From contig NC_083646.1 of the NCBI RefSeq assembly GCF_963576545.1, positions 20,532,663 through 20,596,662 on the forward strand: DNA of 64,000 bases. The letters are read 5' to 3'. Numbering within the stretch: the stretch's first letter is position 1; every line of letters begins with the position of its first letter. Position numbers and translations under genes: made by a program. The notes under the pieces were generated by a model. That model was not told where the DNA came from, did not search any database, and worked only from the letters and a program-made list of their open reading frames with translations. Positions 42,236 through 55,100 of this stretch are shown here, piece after piece. Origin of the DNA: Limanda limanda. Taxonomy: Eukaryota; Chordata; Actinopteri; Pleuronectiformes; Pleuronectidae.

Positions 42236-43912
42236 TCACACCGGAATCGTGCAGTCGTCTACTAATTGAAGAACAGCCGGGTGGTCGTCACCAGACTCGC
42301 TTGACACAATGGAAGCCATCGCCATCATCCCGTCTTCACACTCCTGGTGTGTCTCCACATAGCGGTGCAAGGTGCTGTAGAACTGTCCTTTGGTGCTAAA
42401 TTTGTAGATTGAGGAGATCTTCTCCCAGTCTTTGTTGGAAGGGGTGATGATGGGTTCAGCTTGTTTTCGGCTGAAGAAACTCTGAAGGTTCCTCTGGGCA
42501 AGTTCTTCGGCGTGTTTCGCGGAGAATGATTCAATAAGCTCGTCCTCCTCCTGAGCATACGCCCTCCAGAACTTGAGCTGCAGGTAGCTGATGGGGGAGC
42601 TGCACCGAGCCAGACAGGTCAGCAGCAGGCTGGACAACATGACAGAGGCGATGAGCAGCCAACCCAATATCTGTGGTGACCATCAACACACAGTTTGTAA
42701 AGGTGAATGACCCTGAACACTGAAACAGAACTCTCACATGTCTTATACAAGGTCTCAGTAGTTACATTCATGTATAAGTCCTCTGAGAATGTAACATCAT
42801 TTACTCTTATCAAAACACTGTATGACTTCAAATGCACTGTATGTTCAAAACCTGCACAATTTCATGGACAAGAGAGCTCAAATGATGCTGTCCACTCAAT
42901 GCAGCTTTTTTTGTTTTAAAGAAGATACATGTTTGTACTGATGACAGAACATCCTCATTAGCTGAGCTGTTATTGACACGCTCACTTCTTCTTTTTAACT
43001 GACCTGATGTTTTAATTCACTTTGGGAACCAATGAACAAATAAATATACCATAGGATCAAATGATGTTAATCTGATAATTTTCAATTCCGTGACATTTGG
43101 AACCTTTAAACTATAAATAGGTTACTTACAGGGCTGTTAATGGTCAACAATGCAAAATACAGTTTGAAGTTTAGGTTCCCGGATCACAGTCTTTCAGAGT
43201 ATGTCATTATTTGATGTACCATACCAACTGACATTTTGTTGAAAACACACAGACCTGGCAACTAGCTGCTGCATGCTATTTAACACAGAAAATTGTTTTA
43301 CACATGATGTTCCCCACTTGCCATTCCCCTCATTATTGCAACGCTGATTCAGACTTTGTTAATCGGCAGAGTAGCACTGACCTGAGACTGAGCTTTCAGG
43401 GCAAGCAGGACATTCTCTCTGTCAGTCTGCAGTACCCTGCCATCTCTACAGGGAAACCTGTGAAGGTTCTCACACGGGACCTTGGCGTTGTTTCTTTCAC
43501 ACAGATGTTGGACTGGACTAATCTGGGTCCCAGTCATCAGACACTCATAGTAGTTGCCGCTGAGCAAAGCCACAGCGATCCAGGTGAAAGGTGCCACCAG
43601 CGCTGTGGTGTTGAGGTGGAAGAGGATTGTCACGGCAGTTCTCAGCCTCTTGAAGCTGCACAGCTTTCCCTGGCACAAACCTGTCAACAGCTTCCATGTC
43701 TTCTTATTCAGGGCATAACCCAGCAGCAGCAGAGCCAGACCGGGTACCAGAAGAAACATCAAACCGTATATGAAGTTCAACTCATTGCAGGGACAACTGA
43801 ACGCCACTGAGGAGAAAATCTGCTCCCCTCCTGCTGTCAACAGGGCCAACAGTCCAAAACCAAGGTTGGACTGCTTGTTGGCAATGTTCAGAACCAGCCG
43901 AAACTTATCCAT
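42236..43912 (-). CDS. calhm6: Calcium homeostasis modulator family channel, CALHM6-like, copy 2 (unit B)
   Basis: Two exons, 43912-43382 and 42670-42236, give 321 residues with the same four-pass layout, splice position (AQSQ / ILGW) and cysteines as copy 1. The two proteins are about 92% alike by eye. Notable differences: the stretch before the third membrane segment reads GKLCSFKRLRTAV here against GQAKLCSCRTAV in copy 1; the outer-loop sequon is lost (ERNNAKVP instead of ERNKTKVP, codons 43484-43492); residue changes in membrane segments (for example FLLVP preceded by M instead of V, and GYA instead of GYI); and one extra residue (V) at the C-terminus. The frame is intact with no stop, so it is probably functional. 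The intron (42671-43381) is about 220 bp shorter than in copy 1 and holds nothing I recognise. Confidence 0.9.
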
Positions 43913-44420
43913 TTGTGACTGCTGCTGCAGAGTGACAGGATACACTTACACTGACCCTTACACTTTTACTTCCACCTTTTTCCAACTGACTTTCAATATC
44001 ACGCACATCCCCGCCCCTCTAAAAATCACTACCACCCACAGATGTCACTTCAGTTCTGCTTAATAACTGGAGGATGCAGCTGTAATTTTCAATAGCTAAA
44101 CATGAAAAAGATTAAATGATGAACATTTCCAAGGGAAATCCCTGTCTGTGGGTTAACTGGTGGATAAAGTAAAGTCACTAATGTCAGCGGAATAACAGTA
44201 TTCATAGCAGAGTAATCATAGAAAGAACAAAACAGGGTGATCAGACTAAAAAAGGGAAATTGTTCCCAACATGACATGAGAATTATTTTTTTTACAAATT
44301 AAATCTTGCACACATTTTGAAGTTATCAAGAATTTCATCTAATTGTGAAACTCTTGAAATTAAAATTTAAACATGGACCACAGAAGTTTCTTCTATTTTT
44401 CTATATGTTAGATCGTATAT

Positions 44421-45292
44421 GGGTAGTCGACAAATAGGGGTGAAACAGTATTTTTTTAATAAAGTTCTAATGAGGATTACAGTTGTACGAAATTATAATG
44501 TTCAAATGCTGAATTTTTTTAAACTGCTAGTGTTCCTTGGATTTTTTGTATAATTTCATTGTGGTGTGACGGGCCGTCACACCACAGGACATTTTCATCC
44601 TTGTGGCCATTTTGAGTCATTGCTATACAAGACTGGCCCTAGCTATTATGCCATTTTATATTACAATTTTTTTTTTACAAATTTTTAACTACAGCCGTGA
44701 CACTACAGGACTCTCAAAAAATGACACACTCATTGTCTGACAGAAAGAGTGAAATTTATGAAATTAATCAGAGGTTAACAGTCCCCTTTCAACATACACA
44801 GTACATTCCAACACCTAGGGGGCTTCCTGGTAGTGGGATAAACTAAGGGCCCCTCTAGTTGTCCATGTAACTGAACTGCCGTTTCAAAAATCTGATTTTC
44901 CGTATCACGCCACAGGACAGCATTTGTGTTACGAAAGTTATTTTGCTGTAAATACTAATATACTAGTTTGGTGCATATTAAAACCTAATATTTATAAAGT
45001 CATTACATACAATATAATGCCAAGGCAGTTATTACCTGCTCCAGATATTTCTGGTTTATTTTGTTAATATGTAAGTTTAATGCTTCACATATGTTACGGT
45101 CACACCGCAGGACATTTTGCGTATTCACCTTAAAATATAATCAAAACATAACAGATATTTCATACAAAATCATAAGTTTAAAACAAAGTACCATAATATG
45201 CATCACATACATGTGTTGTTTAAGTGGTTAAATGCATCTAAATAAACATTCAGACTTAATTACAGAAAAATCATGCGTCATGTCATCCACCC
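44421..45292. mobile_element. Unrecognised ~872-bp insertion in unit B
   Basis: Borders are given by unit A, which reads continuously cgtatatatgtataatg at the equivalent site (about 40313). In unit B this is split after cgtatat and resumes as atatatgtataatg, leaving a probable 4-6 bp AT target duplication. The ends are weakly inverted (gggtagtcgaca and, reversed, gggtggatgaca; 9 of 12 match). Inside are a 25-bp palindrome (44561-44585) and four related copies of tcacaccacaggaca (near 44576, 44697, 44904 and 45100). No open reading frame of note, so it is presumably a non-autonomous DNA transposon. Confidence 0.6.
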
Positions 45293-45754
45293 ATATATGT
45301 ATAATGTGTATAATTAAATATTTCATCATAATACAATTTCTATATATTGATGTAAACATAAAAGTTTTCGTTTTCTAATGATGATTTCATGTACTTAAGT
45401 GGAAAAAGCTGTCTAGACCCAGTCTAGAAAAAGCTGTCTAGACCCAGACATGATTACTGGCAGACCTGTTCAAACCAAACTTTACTTTGACCATGTCTGA
45501 TAATGTGAAGCAGGCTATTTCAAAAAGCAGCAGATGATGCTGTGAACTACAGTGATTAAACAATAAATGTGAAACAAAGTCACTGCAATCTATCGATCTG
45601 GAAAGGGTCACAAAACGAATGCACAGACTTTCAGACATAATCCATAAGGAGAAAGTCTATAGCAGTGGAGTTCATTCCAAGGATCCACCAAAAATTCTCC
45701 TAGACCGCTCCAACAACTCATCCAGGAGGTCACAAGAGAAGACAGATAAACATC

Positions 45755-45842
45755 TGTTGTTTTCTGGTGTTGTCTGTCGTTTTCTGTGTTGTCTGTGGTT
45801 TTTCTTGTTGTCTGTTGTTGTCTGTGTTGTCTGGTGTTGCAG
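45755..45842. repeat. TGTTGTCTG-type degenerate minisatellite
   Basis: Repeated tgttgtctg / gttttct words over about 90 bp, upstream of cnot10. Confidence 0.7.
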
Positions 45843-45879
45843 GGATATACACAGGTTTATTTTCCAGAGGCTTTGATCA

Positions 45880-46130
45880 TGGCAGCGGACGGCCGATAGG
45901 GGGCGGTGCTTCCGTATAGCGCGTCGGCAGCAATCTGTCACCAACCAGCGAAGAAGAATCTGTTTAGAGCGGACAAGACGGATTTCGGCTGGAATATATG
46001 CCTGAAACACTGGGAATTAGGTATTCATCTGTCCTTTAAACGTCCCCGTCACCGGCCAGTGGACATTTAATAGAATACTACCCTAATCGCGGAAAAACAT
46101 TTCCGACCCGTCCTCGAAAACGACCCCAAA
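45880..46130 (+). promoter_or_regulatory. cnot10 promoter / 5' UTR region
   Basis: GC- and CpG-richer than its surroundings, with a GC-box-like agggggcggtg at about 45896-45906 and no TATA box at a suitable distance. This fits a housekeeping promoter. The transcription start cannot be placed by eye. Confidence 0.45.
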
Positions 46131-49100
46131 ATGGCAGAAAATGCAGGTAAGTGTCAGTTAACGCTAGCTGGGTAGCTTGGGAGTTAGCTTGATCTCCGTG
46201 AACATATTCTCTGTTGTTCGTGTAGTTTGTCTGATGGATAACCGGCGAAGTACATAGAGTAGAATCGGCCATGAAGTTCCCAATGGCTCCCAATGTGACG
46301 TTGTGCTCTGTAGTCTCTGCGACCTTAGCTTCTCCCACACACACACACACACACAACGCCTTTATCACTTAGCGTTAGCTTAGCCGAGATGCATGTTGCA
46401 CGAAGACTCGTTCAGGCAAAACTTCCTCCACAAACGTCACTTTAAGGTGTCCTGTGTATCACCTGTTAATAAACGACACAAATAGCCCGAGCCTCAGCAT
46501 CACCAGCAGAAAGATGGTGTTATCCCACAGGCGGTAACGAGCAGTCAGTGTAGCTGAACCTGTTCCCCGCCTCACATGTTTGCGATCATCAACAAAGCTG
46601 CTGTAGGTTGATCGAATGCAACAGACGCTGAAGAGGACTAATATATATTTTGTAAAGTGCACGTGTTATCTAACTGACCGTATTTTGTGCGAGGTAATAA
46701 CATGTGGCTCACAGATTGTAAACCAACTGTCACGTCACGTACGTCTAGCGGTCACTTTAACGTGGGTCTCAGCCGATCGTCAAAACTTTATAGCCTGCAG
46801 TTACGGTAAAAAGGTTCACACGGGGAAGACTGTGTTTACCAGTACCATGACAGTTTCTTAGTTTAAAAACAAAGGTTTTTAAAATGAAAATCATCTTGTG
46901 AGTGGCAAGAACACTGTCGGTGAGAGAGGTAGAAGGAGAACAATCAGACTGGGTCAAGCTGACATGAAGAAGACAGTAATTCAACACAACCGTGTGATCT
47001 CTGTGGTGAGCAGAAAGACACATCTGGAAGCACAGCCTGTGGAACCTTGAGGAGACTATGTTGGGTTCAACTCATGTCAGCCAAGAACAGAGAGCTGAGG
47101 CAGCAGTCGATGCAGGCTCATCAACACCGGACAATTGAGGGCTGGAAAATCGTATCTGATTATTTGTTCTTGCACACAGGCTGCTTGATAAATACCACCT
47201 GATTTTACTGCAGGGTCCAAACACACTCAGAGACATTGAAGCTTCCACAAAATAGCTTCCGTGATGGAGGTTAGATGACGTCTCTTTATAGATCTAGTTA
47301 TTCACATGTTTCTATCAGTGGCCACCACAGTCTGTTAACGCCTCTCGCCACATTTGCACTTTTAACCCAATCGTATGTAAAGTTGATGTTTTTTCCCTCC
47401 TTTTCATTTTGATCAGAACAAAACGAGGCAAAACATGACAGCTCATCATCTCCTGGAATGACTGACCATGAGAAAGAAATGGCAGCCAGCGCACATGAGG
47501 CATTTTCGGTAAATCATCTCCTTTCTTTACTATCATACTCTGCACAAAAGCATTTGTGTTCTTTGCAGTAACACTCTGACATCCATCAAAAACTGCTTGG
47601 ACCAGTGTGCAAGCTTAAAGGGATAGTTTAATTCAATCACTATACTGAGCTGCTAGAGATGCAAAATTTAGAGAAAGACAGCCAAACAATAAAAGTAGAT
47701 CAAACTTTATGGAGAGATCTTCTTGATCCAAAATTATTAAGGTTATTGTTCCAAATATGTCAAATGTCTTTTTGTGTTTAATAACTTTTGTTATACAAAG
47801 CAAAGTTTGAGAGTTGAAAGACTGACGGTGACAGGATGCAATTTGCGTTCATATCTTGGATATTTTGAAAGAATCACTCAGTTACAGAGGGGCAGTTCTT
47901 CTCTCACAAGTGATCACCAATGTTCTCAGTGTTGTTTTCTAATAATGGTTTTGTGAAACACATCCAAGTACCACAAGGGTATTGCATGCCCATGCATGTG
48001 ACTGAAGCATGGAGATTGTTTTGATTTATGAGCCATTTCAACATTGGTGAAAAACTCTCCTGTTGCAAATCACACATCGCAAGTTACACATTTGCTGAAA
48101 CAAACTTCTGTGTTCCTCACAGGCAGGGAAGTATGACGAGTCTCTCAAACAACTTGATGCCCTGCAGGAGCTCAACAAAGAGGACTACAAGATCGCCCTG
48201 AATAAAGCTGTTGTAGAATTTTATAAAAGTGGTCAGTCGACCACAGGGACACTGAAGCAGACCCTAGTCACAATGAAGAACCAGGTAACTGCGGAAATGT
48301 GGTTCATGTTCAAGAGAGAGTGTTCAGATTCAAGCTCTAGACAAACACAAGACTGCTTCATGATGTCTTGCATGTCTTCAATCGTTCTGTCTTTATCTTT
48401 TAGGTTCACACGTCAGCAGAAGATGTCGATGGGTTGGACGATGTTGAAAACAGTTTGCTGTACTATAATCAAGCCATCATCCACTACCATATGCGACAGT
48501 ACTCTGAAGCCATCTTAATAGGAGAGAGGTTGTACCAGTTTCTGGAACCATTTGGTACGTTGTTGTACTTAACATGACTTTACTTAAGTTTACTCCTTCA
48601 GTTATGCTATGGGTCAGTAGGTAGAGCTGATCATCCACCAACCAGAATTCCCGGCGGTTCGATCCCAGTCTCCACCATTCCGTGTGCTGAAGGGTCTGAG
48701 ACAAGATACTGAACATTAAATTGACCCCACACTGCCAGTACAGCTGTGTGATTGATGTATAATATAGAAAGATAGTTTTTGTTATTTAAACATATTTGTT
48801 ATGAATGGTAAATATCAAACATGTAAGCTATTTATTATTAAGTGTGTGGTCTTACGTTCTGGCCAAATCAGCTACTGTTTGAAGATTATAAGATAAAAAA
48901 ATCGGTTAAATGTGTTGTCTGTGGGTGCCCATGTTTTTAAAATCAGTCAAGAGTTGGCAATCCTCTAGTGTGCAGCAGTCTAAATTCTGTTCTGTGGTAC
49001 AGTTAGTCTTGGTGCCTGATAAGGGTCCATGTGTAAGACGTGAGTTTGGCATGCAGTCATTATGTTATTTGTCCTAGAAGAGAAGTTTGCTCAGGCTGTG

Positions 49101-52100
49101 TGCTTCCTGCTGGTGGATCTGTACCTGCTCACCTTCCAGCCAGAGAAGGCCCTCCACCTTTTGGCTGTGCTGGATAAACTCTCTGTGCAAGGCAGCAACA
49201 AGAACGGCAAAGGAGAGGTACTCCAATGCGCTACTGCATCATTAAAAAAAGTAAACTACAGTCCTACACAATCTGATTATACTTGAACATTTTATGTTTT
49301 AAAAGCTGTTTCCTTTTAAGAATGAAGTTGAATCAAGCACATTTAAAGGCTGTTGAGTGAGTACTTTGTTTGATTACAGAACAACAGTTCAAACAAAGAA
49401 GGAGCCAACCAGAAAGCAGAGTTTGCAGCCATGATTGAGGCTGCCAAATCAAAGATGCACCAGGTAAGACCTGTTAATATCCACCGTCTCTCTGTTTGCC
49501 TCCTGTGTGTTGACAGTGGCTGACGATTATTTATTTTGTAGTACAAAGTGAGAGCCTACATTCAGATGAAATCTTCCAAGGCCTGTAAAAGGGAGATCAA
49601 ATCCGTGATGAACACAGCAGGGAATGTGAGTCACGTTCTTCACATAATCATTTGGAAATAATGAAAAAGGAGCCTACACTCTCCTGGTTCTCTGTCTGAC
49701 CTCTGTTTCCTTCCCTCTCCCCAGTCTTCACCCTCTCTCTTCCTCAAGAGTAATTTTGAGTACCTCAGAGGAAACTACCGGAAAGCAGTGAAGCTATTGA
49801 ACAGCTCCAACATTGCAGAGCATCCTGGTCCCATTAAGACAGGTGACGACCTCTCAGGATTGATGGTTTCCTTTTATATGTGTGCTCTCACAATGCTTTA
49901 CAGTTAATTTTTGGTCGTCACTGGAGATGTAACTAACTATTGTGCACGTGTCCTCATTTGTTTCATTCAGGTGAATGCGTTCGATGTATGTTCTGGAACA
50001 ATCTGGGCTGCATTCACTTTGCCATGGGGAAACATAACCTCGGCATTTTCTACTTCAAGAAGGCGCTGCAAGAGAACGACCACACCTGTGCACAGCTGGG
50101 AGACGGCAACAACGGCCAATGTAAGCAGCTGTATTCATGTGGGATTAACAGTGGTTACAACGGATTCACATCAAAGAATCCAAAGAAACATCTTGAAGCA
50201 CGATTGCAACCTAGTCTTCATAATTTATACTATTCTGCAAACAGTCATTGTTTAAATAATGATCAGAACAAAGAAATAGGTCTGTGGTTTATCCAGAGTA
50301 ACACGGACATTGTTTCTCCTAAAACCTGTTGTTGAATTAGCTTTGATCACTGTAATGTTATCATCATTATTATAGTGTAAAGTATACACCTCTTTTGAAC
50401 CATGCTAAGTGATAATGTATTAACCCGTGGTACTCAATAGTAACATGTCCCTTTTTTGTATTGTTACTTTTATTCTCCAGCTAAGAAGTTCACAGGCATC
50501 CCCATGTGTGCTCTACTAGCCAACAAGCGCTATGAGCTGCTCTATAACTGTGGTATTCAGCTGCTGCACATCGGCAGGCCACTAGCAGCATTTGAGTGTC
50601 TGATGGAGGCGGTGCAGGTTTACCATTCCAACCCTCGGTTGTGGTTACGGCTCGCAGAGTGCTGCATCGCAGCCAACAAAGGGGTAAGACTGAACTGATC
50701 CTGCAGTTTAACTTAGTTGCTTTTCTTTAATCTTCTTTTAAATCTTCTTTTAGTTATTTTCCATATTTGTTATATATTTTATTTTAGTATATGATATAGG
50801 AAGACAAACTTACACTCTCTAAGGTTTGAAAAAATAAAAGTAAAAAAAATGTTCTGGGTCAGTGAGATATTTTCTATTAATAATTTACTTGAGTAAGTAT
50901 CTATATAACACCATGTGCCACCTAGTTTTCTTTAGTGGTTTTAGTTTAGAGTTGTAAGTGGTTTAAAGGTGAACAGAAAATCATTCTAAGTTTTTTCATG
51001 TCTTTGTGTTTTCAGGGCTCGGAGCAGGAGAGCAAAGGTTTACCTTGTAAAAAGGGTATAGTTCAGTCTATTGTTGGACAGGGCTACCATCGCAAGATTG
51101 TCCTGGCATCCCAGTCTACCCAAAATACCATCTACAGGTCAGTGTTAACTCTGACGAGTCCACATTCCAGTCCTGAAGCACACCAATTAAATTACACTGA
51201 AGGGTATATCAGTTTACTGAATGCAGTGACCTGATGTACCCATTACTTGAGATCATATTATTTCTGTGACAGTTAATTCATCACTTTTTGGAGCCAATAT
51301 TCCTTGACAGAGGTCTGCGCTCTGATGAGCATGTTTTCTAGTTATTGTTATGACAGGATTACTACCATGAACATCGTCAGTTCGGCACATGGAATGTATC
51401 GTGTCATCATATGTATTATGATATGATAACAGGCGATGCCCACTTGTTACCTTGTTGTTATTTGTCCACATCAGACGGATTGTTACGCAATTTTCAAGTT
51501 AAGTTTGGTCCCCAGCTCCAGTAATTAGGATCCAAAATGTTTAGAGTTAGCATATCATCAAGTCTATATTGAGGATACATCATGTTATCACACAATATAC
51601 AAACCAAAATATGTTTAACCCATGCCTGCAACATTTAATTGTGCAAACGTGTTATATCTTGTACATATCTCCTACTCTGTGTGTGTGTTTCATACAGTGA
51701 GGGCCAGTCAGCAGCGATACCAGTTGCCAGTATGGAGTTTGCAGCCATCTGCTTGAGGAACGCTCTGCTGCTGCTGCCTGAACTTCAACAGCAGGACACC
51801 AAGACAGAGAACGGCTCCAAGAGCTTAAGTCAGTCAGGAAGCACAGAGAGCGGCAGCGAGAACAGTGATGCCTGCAGGTCAGACCCACACGAATACCGAG
51901 CGCAAAACCTTTGAAAGTAGTAGAAGATCTGCGAACCTACAATCTTCTGTTAAAGTCTCGTCCTCAGTCTCGTGCTTGACATTTCACTATTTTAAAAATA
52001 TCCTTTAACAGAGGATGCTGGGTGTGCAGAATTTTATCATTTAAAAAAATGTAATAAAGTCTTTAATCAGTATAATTGATGAGACACAGGATCTGTGAGA

Positions 52101-55100
52101 CTCCTGAATCTGTGATTTTATGAACGTCTCTAGAGAATGGACACAAATGTTCAGCTGGACTCACAGGTTAGCTGATTGGATTCTGGAAAGGCAGACCTAA
52201 GATATCATGTTTAAGAGTATAAAAAACGTTTTGTAAGGTCACTCTGACCTTGAGCGTGACTTTTGACAACTGATAAGATTTCACTAGTCAAAGGTGTGGA
52301 TTCAAGATGTGAAGAGCACCTGGAGGGACTGAAACTCCACTGACCGGTGGAGGTATACAACCTCAGGGTGGAAATTGCAGTGTTTCGTTCAGCTAATCCA
52401 AGCACAACAATATGATAACTTTTACAAATATATCAGTCTGCTCTGATTCCCACATTGAAGCAGCAAACACACATGAATTTACCAGCGTAGTGTTAATCAC
52501 ACATTGTGACAGGTTTCGTTCCTTGTCCACACCTTAAATTTGAACAAGATCAGCTCCATGTTGACTGACTCATTCGCAGATACTGTGAAGTATCTGATAC
52601 AGTTTGTGACCGTACTGTATCCCAGTTGAGTTGCACATGTGTTCTGATGAATGCTGTTGTTATGTTTTGTAGTGGGAAAGGTCAGGAGGCCGATAAGTTC
52701 CTATCTGCAGCTCCATCATCTCCTCTCAGAAAACAGGAAGTTGAAAATCTCAGGTAATGAGGCTTATTTCCAAGCATTTTGTCTTTTCACCACAGTTCAG
52801 CTAGCACAGTTCCCTATCCAGTAACACTAATTAACCTGTGCGGGAAACTAATGGCAACTGTTCAATGTGCAGGTGCTCCATCCTGGCATGCAGTGCGTAT
52901 GTGGCATTGGCACTGGGCGACAATCTGATGGCTCTAAATCATGCTGAGAAACTGCTGCGTCAAACCAAGGTGTCTGGATCGCTCAAGTAAGTCCTAGCCC
53001 TGTTTCTCAAATCCAGCTTTAAGGTTCTGTCCAGAATCATTTCAAGGGCTGATCAGCAGTGTCTTCCTCTACTCTGAACACCAACATGTTCTGGTTCTTC
53101 TTATGTGCGTTCAGGTTCCTGGGTCACCTCTATGCTGCTGAAGCCCTCATCTCATTGGACAGGATCTCTGAGGCCATTGCTCATCTCAACCCAGAGAATG
53201 TCAGTGACGTGTCGATGGGAGTGCTGAGCAGCGAACAAGACCAAGGTCTGAGGCTTTTACTCACTACCCCAAAAAAGATAACATGTAGGCTTGTTTATCA
53301 ACGTGTGGTTTGTTTTTTTCAACAGGGTCTGAGAAAGGAGATGAGCCTGTCGAGTCCTGTGAGTCTGCTTTGTTTAATCCAGTAATGAATGTTTCATACT
53401 TGAAACAAACACAAATCTCACCTATAGTTGGTTTAAATAGGAATAATAGACGTTAAAAGTACATAAGAAAAACAGGACTAACTCTAATGTACACATGCTT
53501 TCTAAATAATATCAGAGCAGCAAACCAAGACTAAAGAATAAGCAGAAATATCACAGATATAACTAGAAATGTACCTTCATATGTGTCCTATGTGTGTACA
53601 GCAGGGAAGCAGACACCACTGTGTTACCCAAGCAGTGTGACATCAGCTCGGGCCATGATGCTCTTCAACCTGGGCAGCGCCTACTGCCTGAGGAGCGAGT
53701 ATGACAAGGCCCGCAAGTGCCTGCATCAGGTAACCAAGGCAACAGCAACATAACGTATGCAGGTTCTAAGTTATTGATGGAAATGAATTGTGAGAGTTTA
53801 ATATTGCTCGTTGGCTGAGTCTTGTGGCAGCTCATCAACACAGTCAGTAGCAATGTCTGCAACAAACAGCTCATGATTGTAATTGAGTAATAAAGCTCTT
53901 CTTCCTTGGAGTCACATCCCAGTCAAATCTTAACGTGACAGCATACACACATTTCAGTGTAATCTACACTTACTGAGGAGATGTTAACCCTAATGTTTGT
54001 TTCAAAAGAATTTCCTTACCTTTGCCAAGAAATCGTGGACCAGCTAGAACTGGACTAATGTGTTATCTTGGTTCTGGTTAACAGCTAAGCAGCCGAGTTC
54101 TTAAGGAGCTGGAGTCTATTGTTTTCTTTGGGAGGCCTGTAATAAGTGCAATTTAGTTACTCAGTCAGATTACTCTTAAACTCTGATCTGAGTTTAAAAT
54201 AACACAGAGACTTGTCACTTCTGATTTAATCCAAGGAATTGTCTGACCCAGATAATTTTTTTTACACATTTCTCTTTTTTATTTTGGGCCTACTAAAAAG
54301 ATTTCTGTTTTCTCCTCATTAAGCGTTGGGAAATTATTGCTCATCCATGTAGTTGAAAGACCATTGAGTGATAGAGTGCAGAGGGTTATCATTTGGCTCA
54401 CCAGCAATGTACAGTTGTGTATCATCTGTGTAACAATGAAAACAAACATAGTGCGCTCTGATGATGTCACCCAATGGCAGCTTTACAAGCTTTAACGCAG
54501 ACAATTCTTTAAAAAGCTTGGAAAACGTATCTTTCTTGTTCAAATCATTTTAAAGTGAAGTATTATTTTAGAGCTCATCCAGGTGTAATTTGTGTTGTCG
54601 TCATTAGGCAGCATCTATGGTGAACACCAAGGAGATTCCACCCGAAGCGATCCTGCTGGGAGTCTACTTAGAGCTACAGAACGGTGAGAACTCCATGTAC
54701 AGCCCCTCGGACTACTTGTGGTTGTTAATATTCTGCTCATGTCAGTTCTCCTTAGTTGTATGGGAGCACAATATATATTTAAAAGGTTTGTCACACTTTG
54801 ATATTTCAGATCATCAAACTGATTCTAATATTTGACAGAGATAATCCAATGCTAACTCACAATGCCATTAACGAAACAAATTACCAACCAAATTGCTGCT
54901 TGAATTGCCATCATGGATGGAACAATGAATTCTGCCCTCTTCCTGAATAACCTTATGGAGTATATCTGCTCGTCAATTCATGACCTAAAACTTCACAGGC
55001 AGTTGGGTTATTTAGCAGCAGAATGATCCAGCAGGAGAACAATAACAAGCGCATGAGCAAGTGGCACCTCTGAGTGACAAGACCTTTTATGGGCGGTTCA

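Larger units (their letters stand above)
40621..45615. repeat. Tandem duplicate unit B (contains calhm6-like copy 2)
   Basis: Second copy of the unit described for 35834-40618. It lacks the L2-like LINE but carries a MITE (41313-41771), about 170 bp with no counterpart in unit A (about 41772-41945), and an 872-bp insertion (44421-45292). Similarity ends near 45615, after ..tctggaaagggtcacaaaac, where unit A is followed directly by the start of unit B. Confidence 0.9.

Noticed and set aside
48656..48666. Possible tRNA gene (perfect B box)
   Set aside because: No acceptor-stem pairing or anticodon arm; flanking sequence identifies a SINE.
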